Shown: positions 1 through 9,577, counted from the first letter of the stretch. The stretch is 64,000 bases of DNA from Bacteroides faecium (GCF_012113595.1 NZ_CP050831.1:1426001-1490000); one strand, 5' to 3'. Translations and numbers: made by a program. The notes: generated from the sequence alone by a model not told the origin.

Positions 1-3000
1 CCCTTTTGTTGGCAGCCCAATAGCAAGGATTGTTGACTTGTGCGTGCAGGCTGATAGCTTTGAATCCGGCTTTGTTAATCCACTGTTTCGGCAAGTTGTA
101 GGAAAGCCCGATATTACGCACTTTGATAAAGGAAGCACTTGCCGTGTTATAGTCGGCATATTTCCAGTGATTCTCTCTTTCTCCCTGCATTCCGTATATG
201 TTCATGGACGGGATATCCGTATCAGTATGTTCCGGTGTCCACCGCCTGGCAATATCTTCATGCATATTCCCTTTTTTATCAGTATCTATTCCATTGTAAA
301 GGGGAGTGGCGTCTGTTCGCAATGTATGTCCGGTGTAGTATACAATTTTGGTGAAAAGGCTCAGTTCTTTCCAACGCAGGCTGATGTCGAGAGCCCCGTT
401 CCATTTAGGGTCAAATTGTCCTACGCATATCAAGGCATTGATGTCACGAACTCCTTCCAGTGAAATGACTTCTCCGTCTGCATTGTATACAGATGGATTT
501 CCTTCTGCTGTCAGTCCGGCGTAGCGATAGGCATATACTGAATTATATGTATCTCCTTTCAGGTAGTTGCTGCCCGGGTATCGCATCATGGTTACTGCGT
601 CTGTTGGCAGGTAGCCTACTTCTTTAATTTTATTGCTGTTGAATGCGGCAGTAAATCCTGTATTGAGTGACCAGTCCCTGCTTTTCAGCCAGTCATAAGA
701 AAGGTTGAGTTCAATACCTCTGTTGCGCATTGCTCCGTTATTGAACTTGGCACTCTCAAAACCGGTGGACGGGTCGAGGCTTTTTCGTGCCAGCAAGTCC
801 GAACTATAGCGGTTGTAGAAGTCAATACTACCATTTAGCCTGTGGAAGAATGCGAAATCCAGCCCTATGTTGACTGTTGAAGTTTTCTCCCAACGGAGCA
901 TTTTATTAGGGGGGCTTTGGATGTCTGTCAGGTTAGCGCCGCTATACATGGAAGTCAGGTAGGTTCCTAACAGGTAGGGAGAAGAGCTTTGGTCTACATT
1001 ACCGGTAATACCGTAAGTGACACGTAGCTTGAGCATATCAAGCCACTCCATTCCTTTCATGAATTCTTCATTAGAAATATTCCAACTAGCTCCTGCCGAC
1101 CAAAGCGGGCGGTAACGATATTTGGGGTCTGTACCGAACAGGTCGGCTTGCTCTATGCGGACACTGGCATTCAGGGCGTAGCGTGTGTCGTATGTATAGC
1201 CGGCATTAAAGTATGCTGAGACATATCGGTGGTGTGTGTCAGACACTGCAGCTTCTTCAGACTTTCTGGCTGCGTTGCCGCTTATTTGTCCGAGCACTCC
1301 ATTTTGTTGCAGTTTCAGCCAGTCTACTTGTTGGTAAGTTAGTTTCAGGTCATCATATCCGTATCGTTCTCCATTTTTCCTACGGTATTTGTCTTCGCGG
1401 ATTTCTCCTCCTAATAAAGCGGTGATATCATGTTTCTCAGCAATCATTGTTTGGTAGTTGAGTTGTGCCCGCAGATTTAGGTATGACCATCGTGTGTTCG
1501 CGTTCGTCAGTCTTCCTCCTTGTGGGATATTGTAAGTAAATCCTCCTTCAGGGTTTACTGAAGCAAATTGGTTAATCATGTATCGCATCTTGTAAGAATC
1601 AGCTTCGTCATACTGTTCTGTATCCGAGGTTCGGTTCTCATATTGGAACTTTACACCCAAATCTAGCCCTTTGAATATCTTGAAGTCTGCATGGGTGAAT
1701 AGTTTCCAGTACATATCGTTGTTCTTTTGCATATTTTTTGTGGCTTCTTCTACAGCGTTGTACCCCATAAACTCCAGACCTTCCGTTTCATTGATTTTCT
1801 GTGCGTTGTAGTAGTTGTGCAGATAGGTGTAAGCATAACTTCCGTCTTCGTTATAGAGTGTTTCGTAGGGCATGGCATCTGTTCCACTTTGGAATTCGGC
1901 TTGTGAGTATTCGCTTCCGGTGATAGAGACATTGGCGCCGAGAGTTAGCTTGAACCATTTTGTCAAATCCAACTCGTTTTTCAGATAAAAGGTATATCTA
2001 TCCCATTGGTCGTGTTTGTTGTAAGTTGTTTGATTTTCGTAACGTGCAGAGAAAAATAAGCTTGACTTATCACCACCTTTTGAGATAGAAACATTGTAAT
2101 CTTGCGTGAAGTTCATTTGTTGCAACGCTTCACGATATGCTTTGCGGTAATCATTCTTGCGTAGTACGTCTAGTGTGCTATTTAGTTGTTTTTCCGTTAT
2201 TTCGCCTTTTGCCAAACGATAGTAGAGCCTGTCTATGCTAGTCATATATTTAGGTGCTGGGAACTGATTCAGACTTTCAAAGTAATCCAGCGGATTATTT
2301 TGATAAGTCGGATTGTTCAACAGATAACTTTGTTCGTAGTCAATAACATCGCTTGTAGAAGCATAATGCTGGTAATCGAGCGAAGGTAACGGATTGAGAT
2401 AGAAGTTGGCGGAAACGTTGATATTCGGCTTCTTGCTAGTTCCACGTTTGGTTGACACGACGATTACACCGTTTGAGGCGCGTACACCGTATAAAGAGGT
2501 TGCGGCAGCATCCTTCAGGACAGTGATTGTTTCGATATCATCGGGGTTCAGCTCATTGAGACTGACACCGGTGACGGGTTGTCCGTCCAATACCAGAAGC
2601 GGGGTAGAATTGATAGCAAATGAAGAAGTACCACGAATACTGGTTTTTCCGTTGTAAGTTGTTAGTCCCGGAGTACTGCCTTCGAGTTTGCTTCCCAGGT
2701 TCATACCCTGGATTTTGTCGAGGTAGTCGCTCTTCACAATCGTGGCGGCTCCGGTAGACCGTTCGCGCGAGATAGTTTGGAAACCGGTAACGATTACTGC
2801 ATCCAGTTGCTTCACATCTTCTACCATGACTACTTGCAGGAGTTGTTCACCGCTATATACTACGTCATGAGGCTTCATACCTACGGAAGAAAAGTTCAGT
2901 ACGGTTCCGTATGCCAGTGGTTTGGAGAAAGTGAAACGTCCGTCAATGTCTGTGACGGATCCCTGACTTTTATCTTGTGTGAAAATAGCGACACCCGGAA

Positions 3001-3385
3001 GTACATTACCATCACTGTCGGTGACACGTCCATGCAGTGGCGTTTGTGATATTGCTTTCTTGGGGATTGCAGTAATGACAATTGTTCTTCCTTTTATGGA
3101 ATATTGCAGTCCGGTTCCTGTCAGAAGTACTTTCATCACATTCTTGATGCCGGCTTCCTGCAGGGATGCAGAAACATTGACTCCTTTCAGTAGAGAGGCG
3201 TTATAGAAAAACTGGTAATCATACTGTTTACTCAGTTTTTCCAACACATTTTCCAACGGTTTCTTAGTGACCGTAATTGTAATCTTTTCCGGATGGCCAG
3301 TCTGAGCATATACCAGCGGAGCAGTACAGGACAAGATGAGGGCAACTACCAACATGAGTCCTCTGGAAATAAACTTGTTTGTCAT
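1..3385 (-). CDS. SusC/RagA-family TonB-linked receptor with STN domain (C-terminus cut by window)
   Basis: Outer-membrane TonB-dependent importer of the SusC family. Read on the minus strand, an open frame runs from ATG at 3385 to the window edge, giving 1128 residues without a stop. It opens with a signal peptide ending LVYAQ at about residue 28. An STN domain follows (about 30-95, the part that contacts FecR-type anti-sigma factors), then a carboxypeptidase-regulatory-like domain (DSDGNVLPGV), a plug (SLYGVRASNGV) and a beta-barrel. Only a few tens of residues should be missing. The gene lies 34 bp after the FecR gene and is probably expressed with it and with the sigma gene. The STN domain plus these neighbours indicates trans-envelope signalling, meaning ligand-induced synthesis of the receptor. 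The expected SusD partner would lie to the left, outside the window. The substrate cannot be told from sequence. Confidence 0.93.
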   Translation of the reverse strand, partial: MTNKFISRGLMLVVALILSCTAPLVYAQTGHPEKITITVTKKPLENVLEKLSKQYDYQFFYNASLLKGVNVSASLQEAGIKNVMKVLLTGTGLQYSIKGRTIVITAIPKKAISQTPLHGRVTDSDGNVLPGVAIFTQDKSQGSVTDIDGRFTFSKPLAYGTVLNFSSVGMKPHDVVYSGEQLLQVVMVEDVKQLDAVIVTGFQTISRERSTGAATIVKSDYLDKIQGMNLGSKLEGSTPGLTTYNGKTSIRGTSSFAINSTPLLVLDGQPVTGVSLNELNPDDIETITVLKDAAATSLYGVRASNGVIVVSTKRGTSKKPNINVSANFYLNPLPSLDYQHYASTSDVIDYEQSYLLNNPTYQNNPLDYFESLNQFPAPKYMTSIDRLYYRLAKGEITEKQLNSTLDVLRKNDYRKAYREALQQMNFTQDYNVSISKGGDKSSLFFSARYENQTTYNKHDQWDRYTFYLKNELDLTKWFKLTLGANVSITGSEYSQAEFQSGTDAMPYETLYNEDGSYAYTYLHNYYNAQKINETEGLEFMGYNAVEEATKNMQKNNDMYWKLFTHADFKIFKGLDLGVKFQYENRTSDTEQYDEADSYKMRYMINQFASVNPEGGFTYNIPQGGRLTNANTRWSYLNLRAQLNYQTMIAEKHDITALLGGEIREDKYRRKNGERYGYDDLKLTYQQVDWLKLQQNGVLGQISGNAARKSEEAAVSDTHHRYVSAYFNAGYTYDTRYALNASVRIEQADLFGTDPKYRYRPLWSAGASWNISNEEFMKGMEWLDMLKLRVTYGITGNVDQSSSPYLLGTYLTSMYSGANLTDIQSPPNKMLRWEKTSTVNIGLDFAFFHRLNGSIDFYNRYSSDLLARKSLDPSTGFESAKFNNGAMRNRGIELNLSYDWLKSRDWSLNTGFTAAFNSNKIKEVGYLPTDAVTMMRYPGSNYLKGDTYNSVYAYRYAGLTAEGNPSVYNADGEVISLEGVRDINALICVGQFDPKWNGALDISLRWKELSLFTKIVYYTGHTLRTDATPLYNGIDTDKKGNMHEDIARRWTPEHTDTDIPSMNIYGMQGERENHWKYADYNTASASFIKVRNIGLSYNLPKQWINKAGFKAISLHAQVNNPCYWAANKR

Positions 3386-3419
3386 AACTGTGTGAAGTTT
3401 ATAATATTAGATGTTACTG

Positions 3420-4583
3420 TTAGTCTTTTTTCTCTATGGCATCTATCCTTCTGTCTTGATAGATTTTAAAATCAAGCTCATTTGTGAGATGCAGGATATT
3501 AAGGATTTCCGTAAGAGGCTGTTTTCGTGATAGTATGCCGCTATAACGTATATCCTGTATATCTTCGCTCACATTGATGTCTACATTATACCATCGTGAA
3601 AGCTCATTCATTATAGTACCGATAGTCTCATTGTTAAAGATAAACTTATCTTCCGTCCAACTGGTGATAACGGATATATTGGCTTGTGATGTGCTGTATT
3701 CGCATGTTGTTTTATGATAAGTGAACTGTTCGCCCGGAGACAATGTGGCAAGAACTTTCTGTCCTTCGCGTACGTTGACCGAACCTTCAACCAAAGTGAT
3801 GGATACATTTCCTTCTTCTTCGTAGGCTTTAATATTAAAGGTCGTCCCCGTGACTTGTACATTCAGTGTGCCAAGCAGTACATTGAAAGGTTTTTCCGAA
3901 TTATGCTTAACTTTAAAATATGCCTCTCCTCTTAATTCAACCTGGCGTATGTGCTCCTTGAAATGCGCAGGGAAGAGCAGTTCCGAAGCTGCATTCACTT
4001 GAACTACTGTTCCGTCTTCCAGTGTCAGACGATATTCACCGCCTGCCGGTACTGCCAGCTTGTTGAACTGGTTGTCGGGCTTTAATTCGATAGCGATATT
4101 TCTTTTTCCGTCCAGCGTGCTTCCAATCAATTGGTTGCCTTGGACAGTCAGATTGCTTTCTGCCAGTTCCATCGGCTCGTCATTTTGCGCGATAAGTGAA
4201 ATCTTGGCTGGTTCGGGTACGGACGCAGCCCATTCGGCAACAGTTTCTTCGCTGTTTCTCATCCATAACCATGTGGCTGCCGTTCCGAGGATTAACAAGA
4301 AAGAAGCTGCGATACCTATATTATATATAATACGTCTGCCGAATCGTCTTGGCGGAAGGTTCAGTCGGCTGCTGACTTCTTCCAACGCCTGTCGGGTATC
4401 AATGGAGTCGTGGAAGGAGATTGCCTGCGACAGGCTCTCCTGCTTCCGTATTTCTTCGTATAGTTCGGGTGATTCCTCTTTCCACTTCTGAGCCAGAAGT
4501 GAAGTGGATGGTTCGCCTGTGCAGATTTCTTTCGCCAATTCCTCGGCCACCTGCATGCTTTCTTTAAGCTTTTGGTCTGTCAT
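3420..4583 (-). CDS. FecR-family anti-sigma factor
   Basis: Inner-membrane regulator that relays a signal from the STN domain of a SusC receptor to a cytoplasmic ECF sigma factor. The protein has 387 residues: a cytoplasmic N-terminal part (1-85), one membrane helix (about 87-107), and a periplasmic FecR domain (about 186-275, with LEDGTVVQVNAAS, GEAYFKV and VTGTTFNIKAY). A C-terminal DUF4974-like segment with RWYNVDINV follows. This is the usual Bacteroides layout. The gene sits between its presumed sigma partner (76 bp upstream) and its presumed receptor (34 bp downstream), all on the minus strand, which supports a dedicated three-component set. Confidence 0.93.
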   Translation of the reverse strand: MTDQKLKESMQVAEELAKEICTGEPSTSLLAQKWKEESPELYEEIRKQESLSQAISFHDSIDTRQALEEVSSRLNLPPRRFGRRIIYNIGIAASFLLILGTAATWLWMRNSEETVAEWAASVPEPAKISLIAQNDEPMELAESNLTVQGNQLIGSTLDGKRNIAIELKPDNQFNKLAVPAGGEYRLTLEDGTVVQVNAASELLFPAHFKEHIRQVELRGEAYFKVKHNSEKPFNVLLGTLNVQVTGTTFNIKAYEEEGNVSITLVEGSVNVREGQKVLATLSPGEQFTYHKTTCEYSTSQANISVITSWTEDKFIFNNETIGTIMNELSRWYNVDINVSEDIQDIRYSGILSRKQPLTEILNILHLTNELDFKIYQDRRIDAIEKKD

Positions 4584-4659
4584 TTATATAACGGGATTTG
4601 TGTTATTCTATAAGTAAAACAACACAGATTAAATATGGTATGATATAAAAATCAATTTT

Positions 4660-5223
4660 TTATAAAATAAGTAGCAGAAATCTTAATTCTTCCAGTTCAG
4701 CGCGTAGTCGGGCGTATGCGTGCATCTTGTGTGTCTTTACGGTAGGAACTGATATAGACAGCAATTCGGCTATCTCCTGGTTGGACTTATTTTGAAGAGA
4801 AAGAATGATAATTTCCTGTTCTCGCGGAGTGAGTTCCTTGATTTTCCGGCGTACCATAAAAGATACTTCCTCACGGATAATATTTTCCTGGATGAATTCT
4901 TCGCTTTGCATGACCTGTATCTGGCTTTCGGCATAGCGGTCTTTCACATCCTCATGTTTCAGATAGTTGAGGCAGCGGTTGGAGATGGAACGGTAGAAAA
5001 AAGCTTTGATGGTTACAATAGAAGTGAAGTTTTCGCGTTGCTCCCAAAAGGCGATAAAAACATCCTGAACAATATCGCGCGCCTCTTCCGTACCCAGGCG
5101 ATACCGACAGGCAAAAGAAAGAAATAGAGTATAGTATTTTTTAAAGAATAAATCAAACTCTTTCTTGTTGTTTATTCTATTAATTCCAAAGGCATCAATA
5201 TTATTTTCCTGAGGTATTATCAT
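4660..5223 (-). CDS. ECF RNA polymerase sigma-70 factor, Bacteroides type
   Basis: Alternative sigma factor, 187 residues, expected to direct RNA polymerase to the adjacent receptor genes when released by FecR. Region 2 is visible around EARDIVQDVFIAFWEQ. Region 4 is visible as LTPREQEIIILSL followed by the helix-turn-helix IAELLSISVPTVKTH. The length fits the Bacteroides ECF family. It is the first gene of a minus-strand set (sigma, fecR, susC). A TACTTTTG -7 element lies about 80 bp upstream of the ATG, leaving a leader of roughly 70 nt. The target promoter cannot be predicted with confidence. Confidence 0.93.
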   Translation of the reverse strand: MIIPQENNIDAFGINRINNKKEFDLFFKKYYTLFLSFACRYRLGTEEARDIVQDVFIAFWEQRENFTSIVTIKAFFYRSISNRCLNYLKHEDVKDRYAESQIQVMQSEEFIQENIIREEVSFMVRRKIKELTPREQEIIILSLQNKSNQEIAELLSISVPTVKTHKMHAYARLRAELEELRFLLLIL

Positions 5224-5301
5224 TCAGTTATGCTGTTCTGTTTTAAAAAAAGACTGTGTATGCGCTAGCCTTTTTTAGGGCATCCTCTTCTCTACATGCC
5301 A

Positions 5302-5309
5302 CAAAAGTA
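5302..5309 (-). promoter_or_regulatory. -7 promoter element for the ECF sigma gene
   Basis: On the minus strand this reads TACTTTTG, a full match to the Bacteroides -7 consensus TAnnTTTG. A TTTA lies 19 bp upstream, close to the TTTG -33 element. It would start a transcript about 70 nt ahead of the sigma factor ATG. Confidence 0.6.
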
Positions 5310-5461
5310 AATATTTCCTTTTATCAGATAAACTTTTTTGGTGTTTTTTTCTATTATTTTCTTTTCTGCTGTCATTTGTTTTCCCCGAACACTAACTATT
5401 TGTAATCAAGCTCTCTCTTTTGTTTTTTGTCAGATTCCAGACAAATTCAGTTGGGAAGTGC

Positions 5462-5469
5462 TATATTTG
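5462..5469 (+). promoter_or_regulatory. -7 promoter element for dacB
   Basis: TATATTTG matches TAnnTTTG and lies 31 bp before the chosen ATG at 5501. Because transcription would start downstream of this element, the in-frame start at 5420 is ruled out as the translation start. Confidence 0.55.
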
Positions 5470-5500
5470 CGGGTGTGATTCGATTCATAAACCGTATTGT

Positions 5501-6907
5501 ATGAAGAAAGTTCTTTTATTAGTTACATTGTCCGTCTGCTTGCTGCCGTTGTGGGCGCAGAGAGACTTTTCACAGATAGACTCGCTTATTAAAAAGATGC
5601 TTCCCGAAGCGTCCGAAGTCGGTATCTCCGTTTATGACCTGACGGCGAAGAAGCCGTTGTATAACTATCGTGCGGAAAAACTTTCCCGCCCTGCCTCTAC
5701 CATGAAACTGCTGACGGCCATTACCGCCCTCTCCCGCCCTGACGCGGGCGAACCTTTCCGAACGAAAGTGTGGCACGACGGCGTGATAGAGCATGATACG
5801 CTCCAAGGCAATCTGTACGTAGTAGGCGGATTCGACCCCGAATTTGACAGTCAGGCGATGGACTCATTGATAGAGGAAGTGATAACTTTTCCTTTTTCCG
5901 TGATTAACGGACAGGTATATGGTGATGTTTCGATGAAAGACTCCCTCTATTGGGGGCATGGATGGGCATGGGACGATACCCCTGCGGGATACCAGCCGTA
6001 TTTGTCTCCGCTTATGTTCTGCAAGGGAACGGTTGAAGTCTCCGTGGTTCCTTCCACCTTGCAAGGAGATACGGCAAGCATATCCTGCAAACCTCTCTCT
6101 TCCTATTACACTTTGACCAACCGGACAAAGACACGTACTTCCTCTGCCGGAAAGTTCTCCTTCTCCAGAGACTGGCTGACGAACGGGAATAATTTGGTTG
6201 TTTCGGGTAATGTCGCTTCCATCCGGAAAGATAATATCAATATCTATGATTCCCCCGCTTTCTTTATGCACACTTTCCTCGAACGTCTCCGGGCAAAAGG
6301 AATCATTGCTCCCCCGTCTTATGCATTCACGGAATTGCCGCGCGACAGCGTTCACGTGGAACGAATGGCAGGTTGGAATACATCGGTGCAGAAAGTCCTG
6401 AACCAACTGATGAAAGAGAGTGACAACCTGAATGCGGAAGCATTCCTCTGCCGCCTCGGCGCACAGGCTACAGGAAAGAAGCAGGTGGCTGCCGAAGACG
6501 GAATCGTAGAAATCATGAAGTTAATCCGCCGCCTGGGGCACGACCCGAAAGACTATAAGATTGCGGACGGCTGCGGGCTATCCAATTATAATTACCTCTC
6601 TCCCGCCCTGCTGGTCGATTTCCTGAAGTATGCATACTCCCGAACCGCTATCTTCCAACAACTATACAAATCCCTTCCCGTCGGTGGTGTGGACGGCACA
6701 TTGAAAAACAGGATGAAAAGTGCTCCTGCATTCCGAAACGTTCATGCCAAGACAGGCTCGTTCACTGCAATCAATGCGCTTGCGGGCTATCTGAAGATGA
6801 AGAACGGACATGAGGTAGCCTTTGCCATCATGAATCAGAATGTGCTTTCGGCTGCTAAGGCAAGGGCATTCCAGGATAAGGTTTGCGAGACGATTATTGG
6901 AAAGTAG
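5501..6907 (+). CDS. dacB: D-alanyl-D-alanine carboxypeptidase/endopeptidase, PBP4 type (peptidase S13)
   Basis: Periplasmic penicillin-binding protein that trims or cross-cuts peptidoglycan stem peptides; 468 residues from the ATG at 5501. The signal peptide ends LPLWAQ at residue 20. The three active-site motifs of the family are present in order: SxxK as S66-T-M-K69, SxN as S307-D-N309, and KTG at 417-419. The long insertion between the first two motifs is typical of S13 enzymes. The longer reading from 5420 is rejected because it starts upstream of the promoter -7 element and would bury the signal peptide. It is a single-gene unit divergent from the sigma/FecR set and convergent with the CoA-transferase gene. 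Confidence 0.93.
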   Translation: MKKVLLLVTLSVCLLPLWAQRDFSQIDSLIKKMLPEASEVGISVYDLTAKKPLYNYRAEKLSRPASTMKLLTAITALSRPDAGEPFRTKVWHDGVIEHDTLQGNLYVVGGFDPEFDSQAMDSLIEEVITFPFSVINGQVYGDVSMKDSLYWGHGWAWDDTPAGYQPYLSPLMFCKGTVEVSVVPSTLQGDTASISCKPLSSYYTLTNRTKTRTSSAGKFSFSRDWLTNGNNLVVSGNVASIRKDNINIYDSPAFFMHTFLERLRAKGIIAPPSYAFTELPRDSVHVERMAGWNTSVQKVLNQLMKESDNLNAEAFLCRLGAQATGKKQVAAEDGIVEIMKLIRRLGHDPKDYKIADGCGLSNYNYLSPALLVDFLKYAYSRTAIFQQLYKSLPVGGVDGTLKNRMKSAPAFRNVHAKTGSFTAINALAGYLKMKNGHEVAFAIMNQNVLSAAKARAFQDKVCETIIGK

Positions 6908-6948
6908 CCACTTCGTCCTTCGTCCTGATTTGAGTTTATATAAAAGAA

Positions 6949-7005
6949 AATTGTATTCTCTGATATACAAAAACATATAGATTTTGTTTATCAAAGAATA
7001 CAATT
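6949..7005 (+). terminator. AT-rich hairpin after dacB
   Basis: Arms of 17 bp at 6949-6965 and 6989-7005 match at 16 positions around a 23-nt loop. The hairpin starts 42 bp after the dacB stop. There is no clear T-tract, so termination is an inference from position. Confidence 0.4.
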
Positions 7006-7030
7006 ATGATTGTAGAAGGCAGGGTATGTC

Positions 7031-7060
7031 AAAAGGGGAGTTTTTGATACTTCCCCTTTC
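7031..7060. terminator. Hairpin between convergent dacB and CoA-transferase genes
   Basis: AAAGGGGAGT and ACTTCCCCTTT form a stem with one bulge just after the CoA-transferase stop (read on minus). It may serve both strands. Confidence 0.45.
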
Positions 7061-7073
7061 TTATTCTGCTGAT

Positions 7074-8573
7074 TTATCTAGCGTATTCAGCCCAATTCGT
7101 ATTTTTCATATCTCCACTCTTAGCTAGCTCTGCGTGCATGCCGAGTGCAGCCTGAATAGCGTGCGGAGTCTGCGCCCTGCCACCAGTCAGTTTGCAATAA
7201 TCCCAAAGTAGCTGTTTGTAGTCAGGGTGCGCACAGTTTTCGATGATAGCTTGCGCACGCTCTTTCGGACTCTTGCCGCGAAGGTCGGCAACACCTTGTT
7301 CGGTGATAACAATGTTGACATCGTGCTCCGTGTGGTCGTGGTGGGATACCATCGGCACGATAGCGCTAATCTTACCTTCCTTAGCCACTGACGGACAAGT
7401 GAAGATCGAAATATAAGCATTGCGGGTAAAGTCGCCCGAGCCACCGATACCGTTCATCATTTTAGTTCCACCGATATGAGTTGAGTTCACGTTGCCGTAC
7501 AGGTCGACTTCGATAGCCGTATTGATAGAAATGATACCGAGACGGCGAACCACTTCCGGATTGTTGGAGATTTCCGACGGACGGAGCACCAGTTTGTCAC
7601 GGAAGAAATCCATATCATTGTAAATACCTTCCAGACAGTCATTTGTCACAGTCAGCGAACAAGCACTGCCGAACTTGATACGTCCTTCGCGAATCAGGCC
7701 GATTACGGAATTCTGAATCACCTCAGTGTACATTTCGAATGCCGGAATTGTCTTGTCACGTCCCAGTGCGCCGAGCACGGCGTTGGCGATATTTCCCACG
7801 CCCGATTGCAACGGAAGGAAAGAAGACGGGATGATGCCGCGCTTCATGTCCGCAGCGAGGAAGTCGGCAACGTTCTGTCCGATTTTGTCAGTCAGCGGGT
7901 CAGCGTCAGCGAAAGAACGCGCTTCGTCCGGCCAGTTGGTTTCTACCACGCCTACGATTTTCTTCGGGTCTACCTGGATATACGGCAGTCCGATGCGGTC
8001 GCTCGGTTTGTAGATAGGTATTTCGCGACGGCAAGGCGGGTCGAGCGGTTCGTACACGTCATGCAGTCCCATGCAGGATTTGCTGTGCGCGCTGTTCAAC
8101 TCTACGACAATCTGGTCGGCAAGGCGGCAGATAGTCGGGGAGATACCGCCGGCGGCCGTCAGGTAAATCTTGCCGTCCGGAGTCACTTCGCAGGCTTCGA
8201 TGATGGCTACGTTCACTTTGCCCATGAATCCGTAGCGCACTTCCTGTGCCATCTGTGAGAGGTGTATGTCGTTGTAGGCAATCTCTCCACTGTTCACGGC
8301 TTTGCGGAAATCAGAGTTCGTGGTATAGGGAGCACGGTAGCGGATAGCCTTTGCGCGTGACAATACGCCGTCACAAGACTCACCGGTAGATGCACCAGTA
8401 AAAATACCTACTTGAAATGGATTTCCTTTGGCATGTTCCGCTTCCGCAATCTTTGCGAGTTCTGCTGTAACAGCCTTGGCCGTTCCTGCGGGAGTAAATC
8501 CGCTCAGGCCGATGTTGTAGCCATGTTTAATAAGGCTTGCAGCTTCTGCTGCCGAAATACGATTGAATGACAT
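7074..8573 (-). CDS. Acetyl-CoA hydrolase/transferase family protein (probable succinyl-CoA:acetate CoA-transferase)
   Basis: Cytoplasmic CoA-transferase of 499 residues, the usual length for the bacterial acetyl-CoA hydrolase/succinate CoA-transferase family. In Bacteroides fermentation such an enzyme would move CoA between acetate, succinate or propionate. Visible features are the N-terminal GLSGFTPAGTAKAV segment, the glycine-rich GVGNIANAVLGALG segment (258-271), and FEMYTEV with E284 in the position of the catalytic glutamate that forms the glutamyl-CoA thioester. The C-terminal NGIGGSGDFTRNAY block is also typical. The exact acyl preference is inferred. It is a single-gene minus-strand unit; no clear TAnnTTTG element was found just upstream. 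Confidence 0.9.
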   Translation of the reverse strand: MSFNRISAAEAASLIKHGYNIGLSGFTPAGTAKAVTAELAKIAEAEHAKGNPFQVGIFTGASTGESCDGVLSRAKAIRYRAPYTTNSDFRKAVNSGEIAYNDIHLSQMAQEVRYGFMGKVNVAIIEACEVTPDGKIYLTAAGGISPTICRLADQIVVELNSAHSKSCMGLHDVYEPLDPPCRREIPIYKPSDRIGLPYIQVDPKKIVGVVETNWPDEARSFADADPLTDKIGQNVADFLAADMKRGIIPSSFLPLQSGVGNIANAVLGALGRDKTIPAFEMYTEVIQNSVIGLIREGRIKFGSACSLTVTNDCLEGIYNDMDFFRDKLVLRPSEISNNPEVVRRLGIISINTAIEVDLYGNVNSTHIGGTKMMNGIGGSGDFTRNAYISIFTCPSVAKEGKISAIVPMVSHHDHTEHDVNIVITEQGVADLRGKSPKERAQAIIENCAHPDYKQLLWDYCKLTGGRAQTPHAIQAALGMHAELAKSGDMKNTNWAEYAR

Positions 8574-8644
8574 AAATAGTACAATTTCGTGTTAAATACA
8601 GTTGATATCTAATAAGTTAATAATTCGCTTTATTGTTAAAGTTT

Positions 8645-8731
8645 CAGGCACGGATTACACGGATAACACGGTTTCCAGAAAGTAGGATTACATAAAACAA
8701 CAGCGTAATCCGTGTAATCCGTGCCTGAAAT
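8645..8731. repeat. Long inverted repeat (hairpin), CACGGATTACAC family, copy 1
   Basis: The two arms, 8645-8668 and 8708-8731, are perfect reverse complements over about 24 bp. Each carries a GGATTACACGGAT direct repetition. The element lies just after the stop of the 8750-9241 gene and ahead of the CoA-transferase gene, so it could end the former's transcript. A related hairpin sits at 10969-11096. Confidence 0.7.
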
Positions 8732-8749
8732 AAACCTTCATAATTACCG

Positions 8750-9241
8750 TTAGTACTTCCGTTGAAGTATCTCTCCCCAGATAATAGCGCGGCGGGCTTC
8801 TTCTGCCGAGTGGATTGTGAAGTCTTCGCTGTTATCTGATGATTCGTGAGGAGCATCATAATGAGAACCTTGCCTGGCGTTCAACTGGTCCTGAGCGGCA
8901 CTGTTTGCCAGAGATGCGGCAACGGATACTTCTTCTTTTTTCTTTTTCTGCTTGGGCGCTTGCCTTGAAGCTTGTTGGGAAGACCTTGAAGCCTGTTGCG
9001 AAGACCTTTTGGAAACCGGCTGTTCTGTAGATATAGGCTGAAACAATTCGTCCAGCGACTTGGGTCTGCCCCACATTTCGGGCATGGGAACAGCATCCGG
9101 CTCTATTTCGGTGGGTGATGATATCGGGGGAACGGGGCGTTTATTGGTCGCTTTTTTTGCTTTACTCCTCTTATTCACCTCTTGGATTATTCCCATAAGA
9201 ATGACCGCTGCTATCGCGAGAAATTTCAAAAAATCTTCCAT
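8750..9241 (-). CDS. Small membrane-anchored protein of unknown function
   Basis: Not recognised as a characterised family. The 163 residues begin with one hydrophobic helix (about 5-20, FLKFLAIAAVILMGI) followed at once by a lysine/arginine-rich stretch, which predicts a cytoplasmic body with the helix as N-terminal anchor. The middle is low-complexity, with SSQQASR repeated in tandem and a KQKKKKEE run. The C-terminus AEEARRAIIWGEILQRKY is more ordered and resembles the end of small hypothetical Bacteroides proteins. A TAACTTTG -7 element precedes it. Function unknown. Confidence 0.7.
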   Translation of the reverse strand: MEDFLKFLAIAAVILMGIIQEVNKRSKAKKATNKRPVPPISSPTEIEPDAVPMPEMWGRPKSLDELFQPISTEQPVSKRSSQQASRSSQQASRQAPKQKKKKEEVSVAASLANSAAQDQLNARQGSHYDAPHESSDNSEDFTIHSAEEARRAIIWGEILQRKY

Positions 9242-9269
9242 TATGTTTCACTGCTAATTAGTTATCCGC

Positions 9270-9277
9270 CAAAGTTA
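9270..9277 (-). promoter_or_regulatory. -7 promoter element for the 8750-9241 gene
   Basis: On the minus strand this reads TAACTTTG, matching TAnnTTTG, 29 bp upstream of the ATG at 9241. Confidence 0.5.
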
Positions 9278-9314
9278 CACATAAAATCCGGTTCGGGCTA
9301 ACTTTTTATTATGA

Positions 9315-9350
9315 AAAAAGGGCAGCTTCACAGCTCCCCTTAATTTTTTT
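9315..9350 (+). terminator. Short hairpin followed by T-tract
   Basis: GGGcAGCT-tcac-AGCTCCC forms a small stem with one bulge, with an A-run before it and TTTTTTT after it. It resembles an intrinsic terminator, but no plus-strand gene ends just upstream. It may be a leader or attenuator remnant. Confidence 0.35.
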
Positions 9351-9540
9351 AACCTAAACCTTAACTATGAAAAAATCTAATGTTTCTTTCATTGCACAAA
9401 TGTGAAAAATAAATTTAAATTTGCCAAGGATATCACCGGAAAATGTTTATTCCCTTAACATTAATTACAAGTTAGCATCCTAAACCATAAGATTTTGCGT
9501 AATTTTTGTACCAATTTACCACTTATTGAAAGCGAAGCCG

Positions 9541-9548
9541 TATCTTTG
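9541..9548 (+). promoter_or_regulatory. -7 promoter element for miaB
   Basis: TATCTTTG matches TAnnTTTG and lies 29 bp before the ATG at 9578. Confidence 0.55.
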
Positions 9549-9577
9549 CGGTCGAATTTTAAAACTAAGATTTGAAT

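Larger units (their letters stand above)
9242..9577. other. Intergenic region between divergent genes
   Basis: This 336-bp AT-rich stretch holds a minus-strand promoter (9270-9277), a small hairpin with a T-tract (9315-9350) and a plus-strand promoter for miaB (9541-9548). I see no further gene in it. Confidence 0.6.

Noticed and set aside
5420..5500. Extended N-terminus of the dacB frame
   Set aside because: It begins upstream of the -7 element at 5462 and would hide a clear signal peptide.
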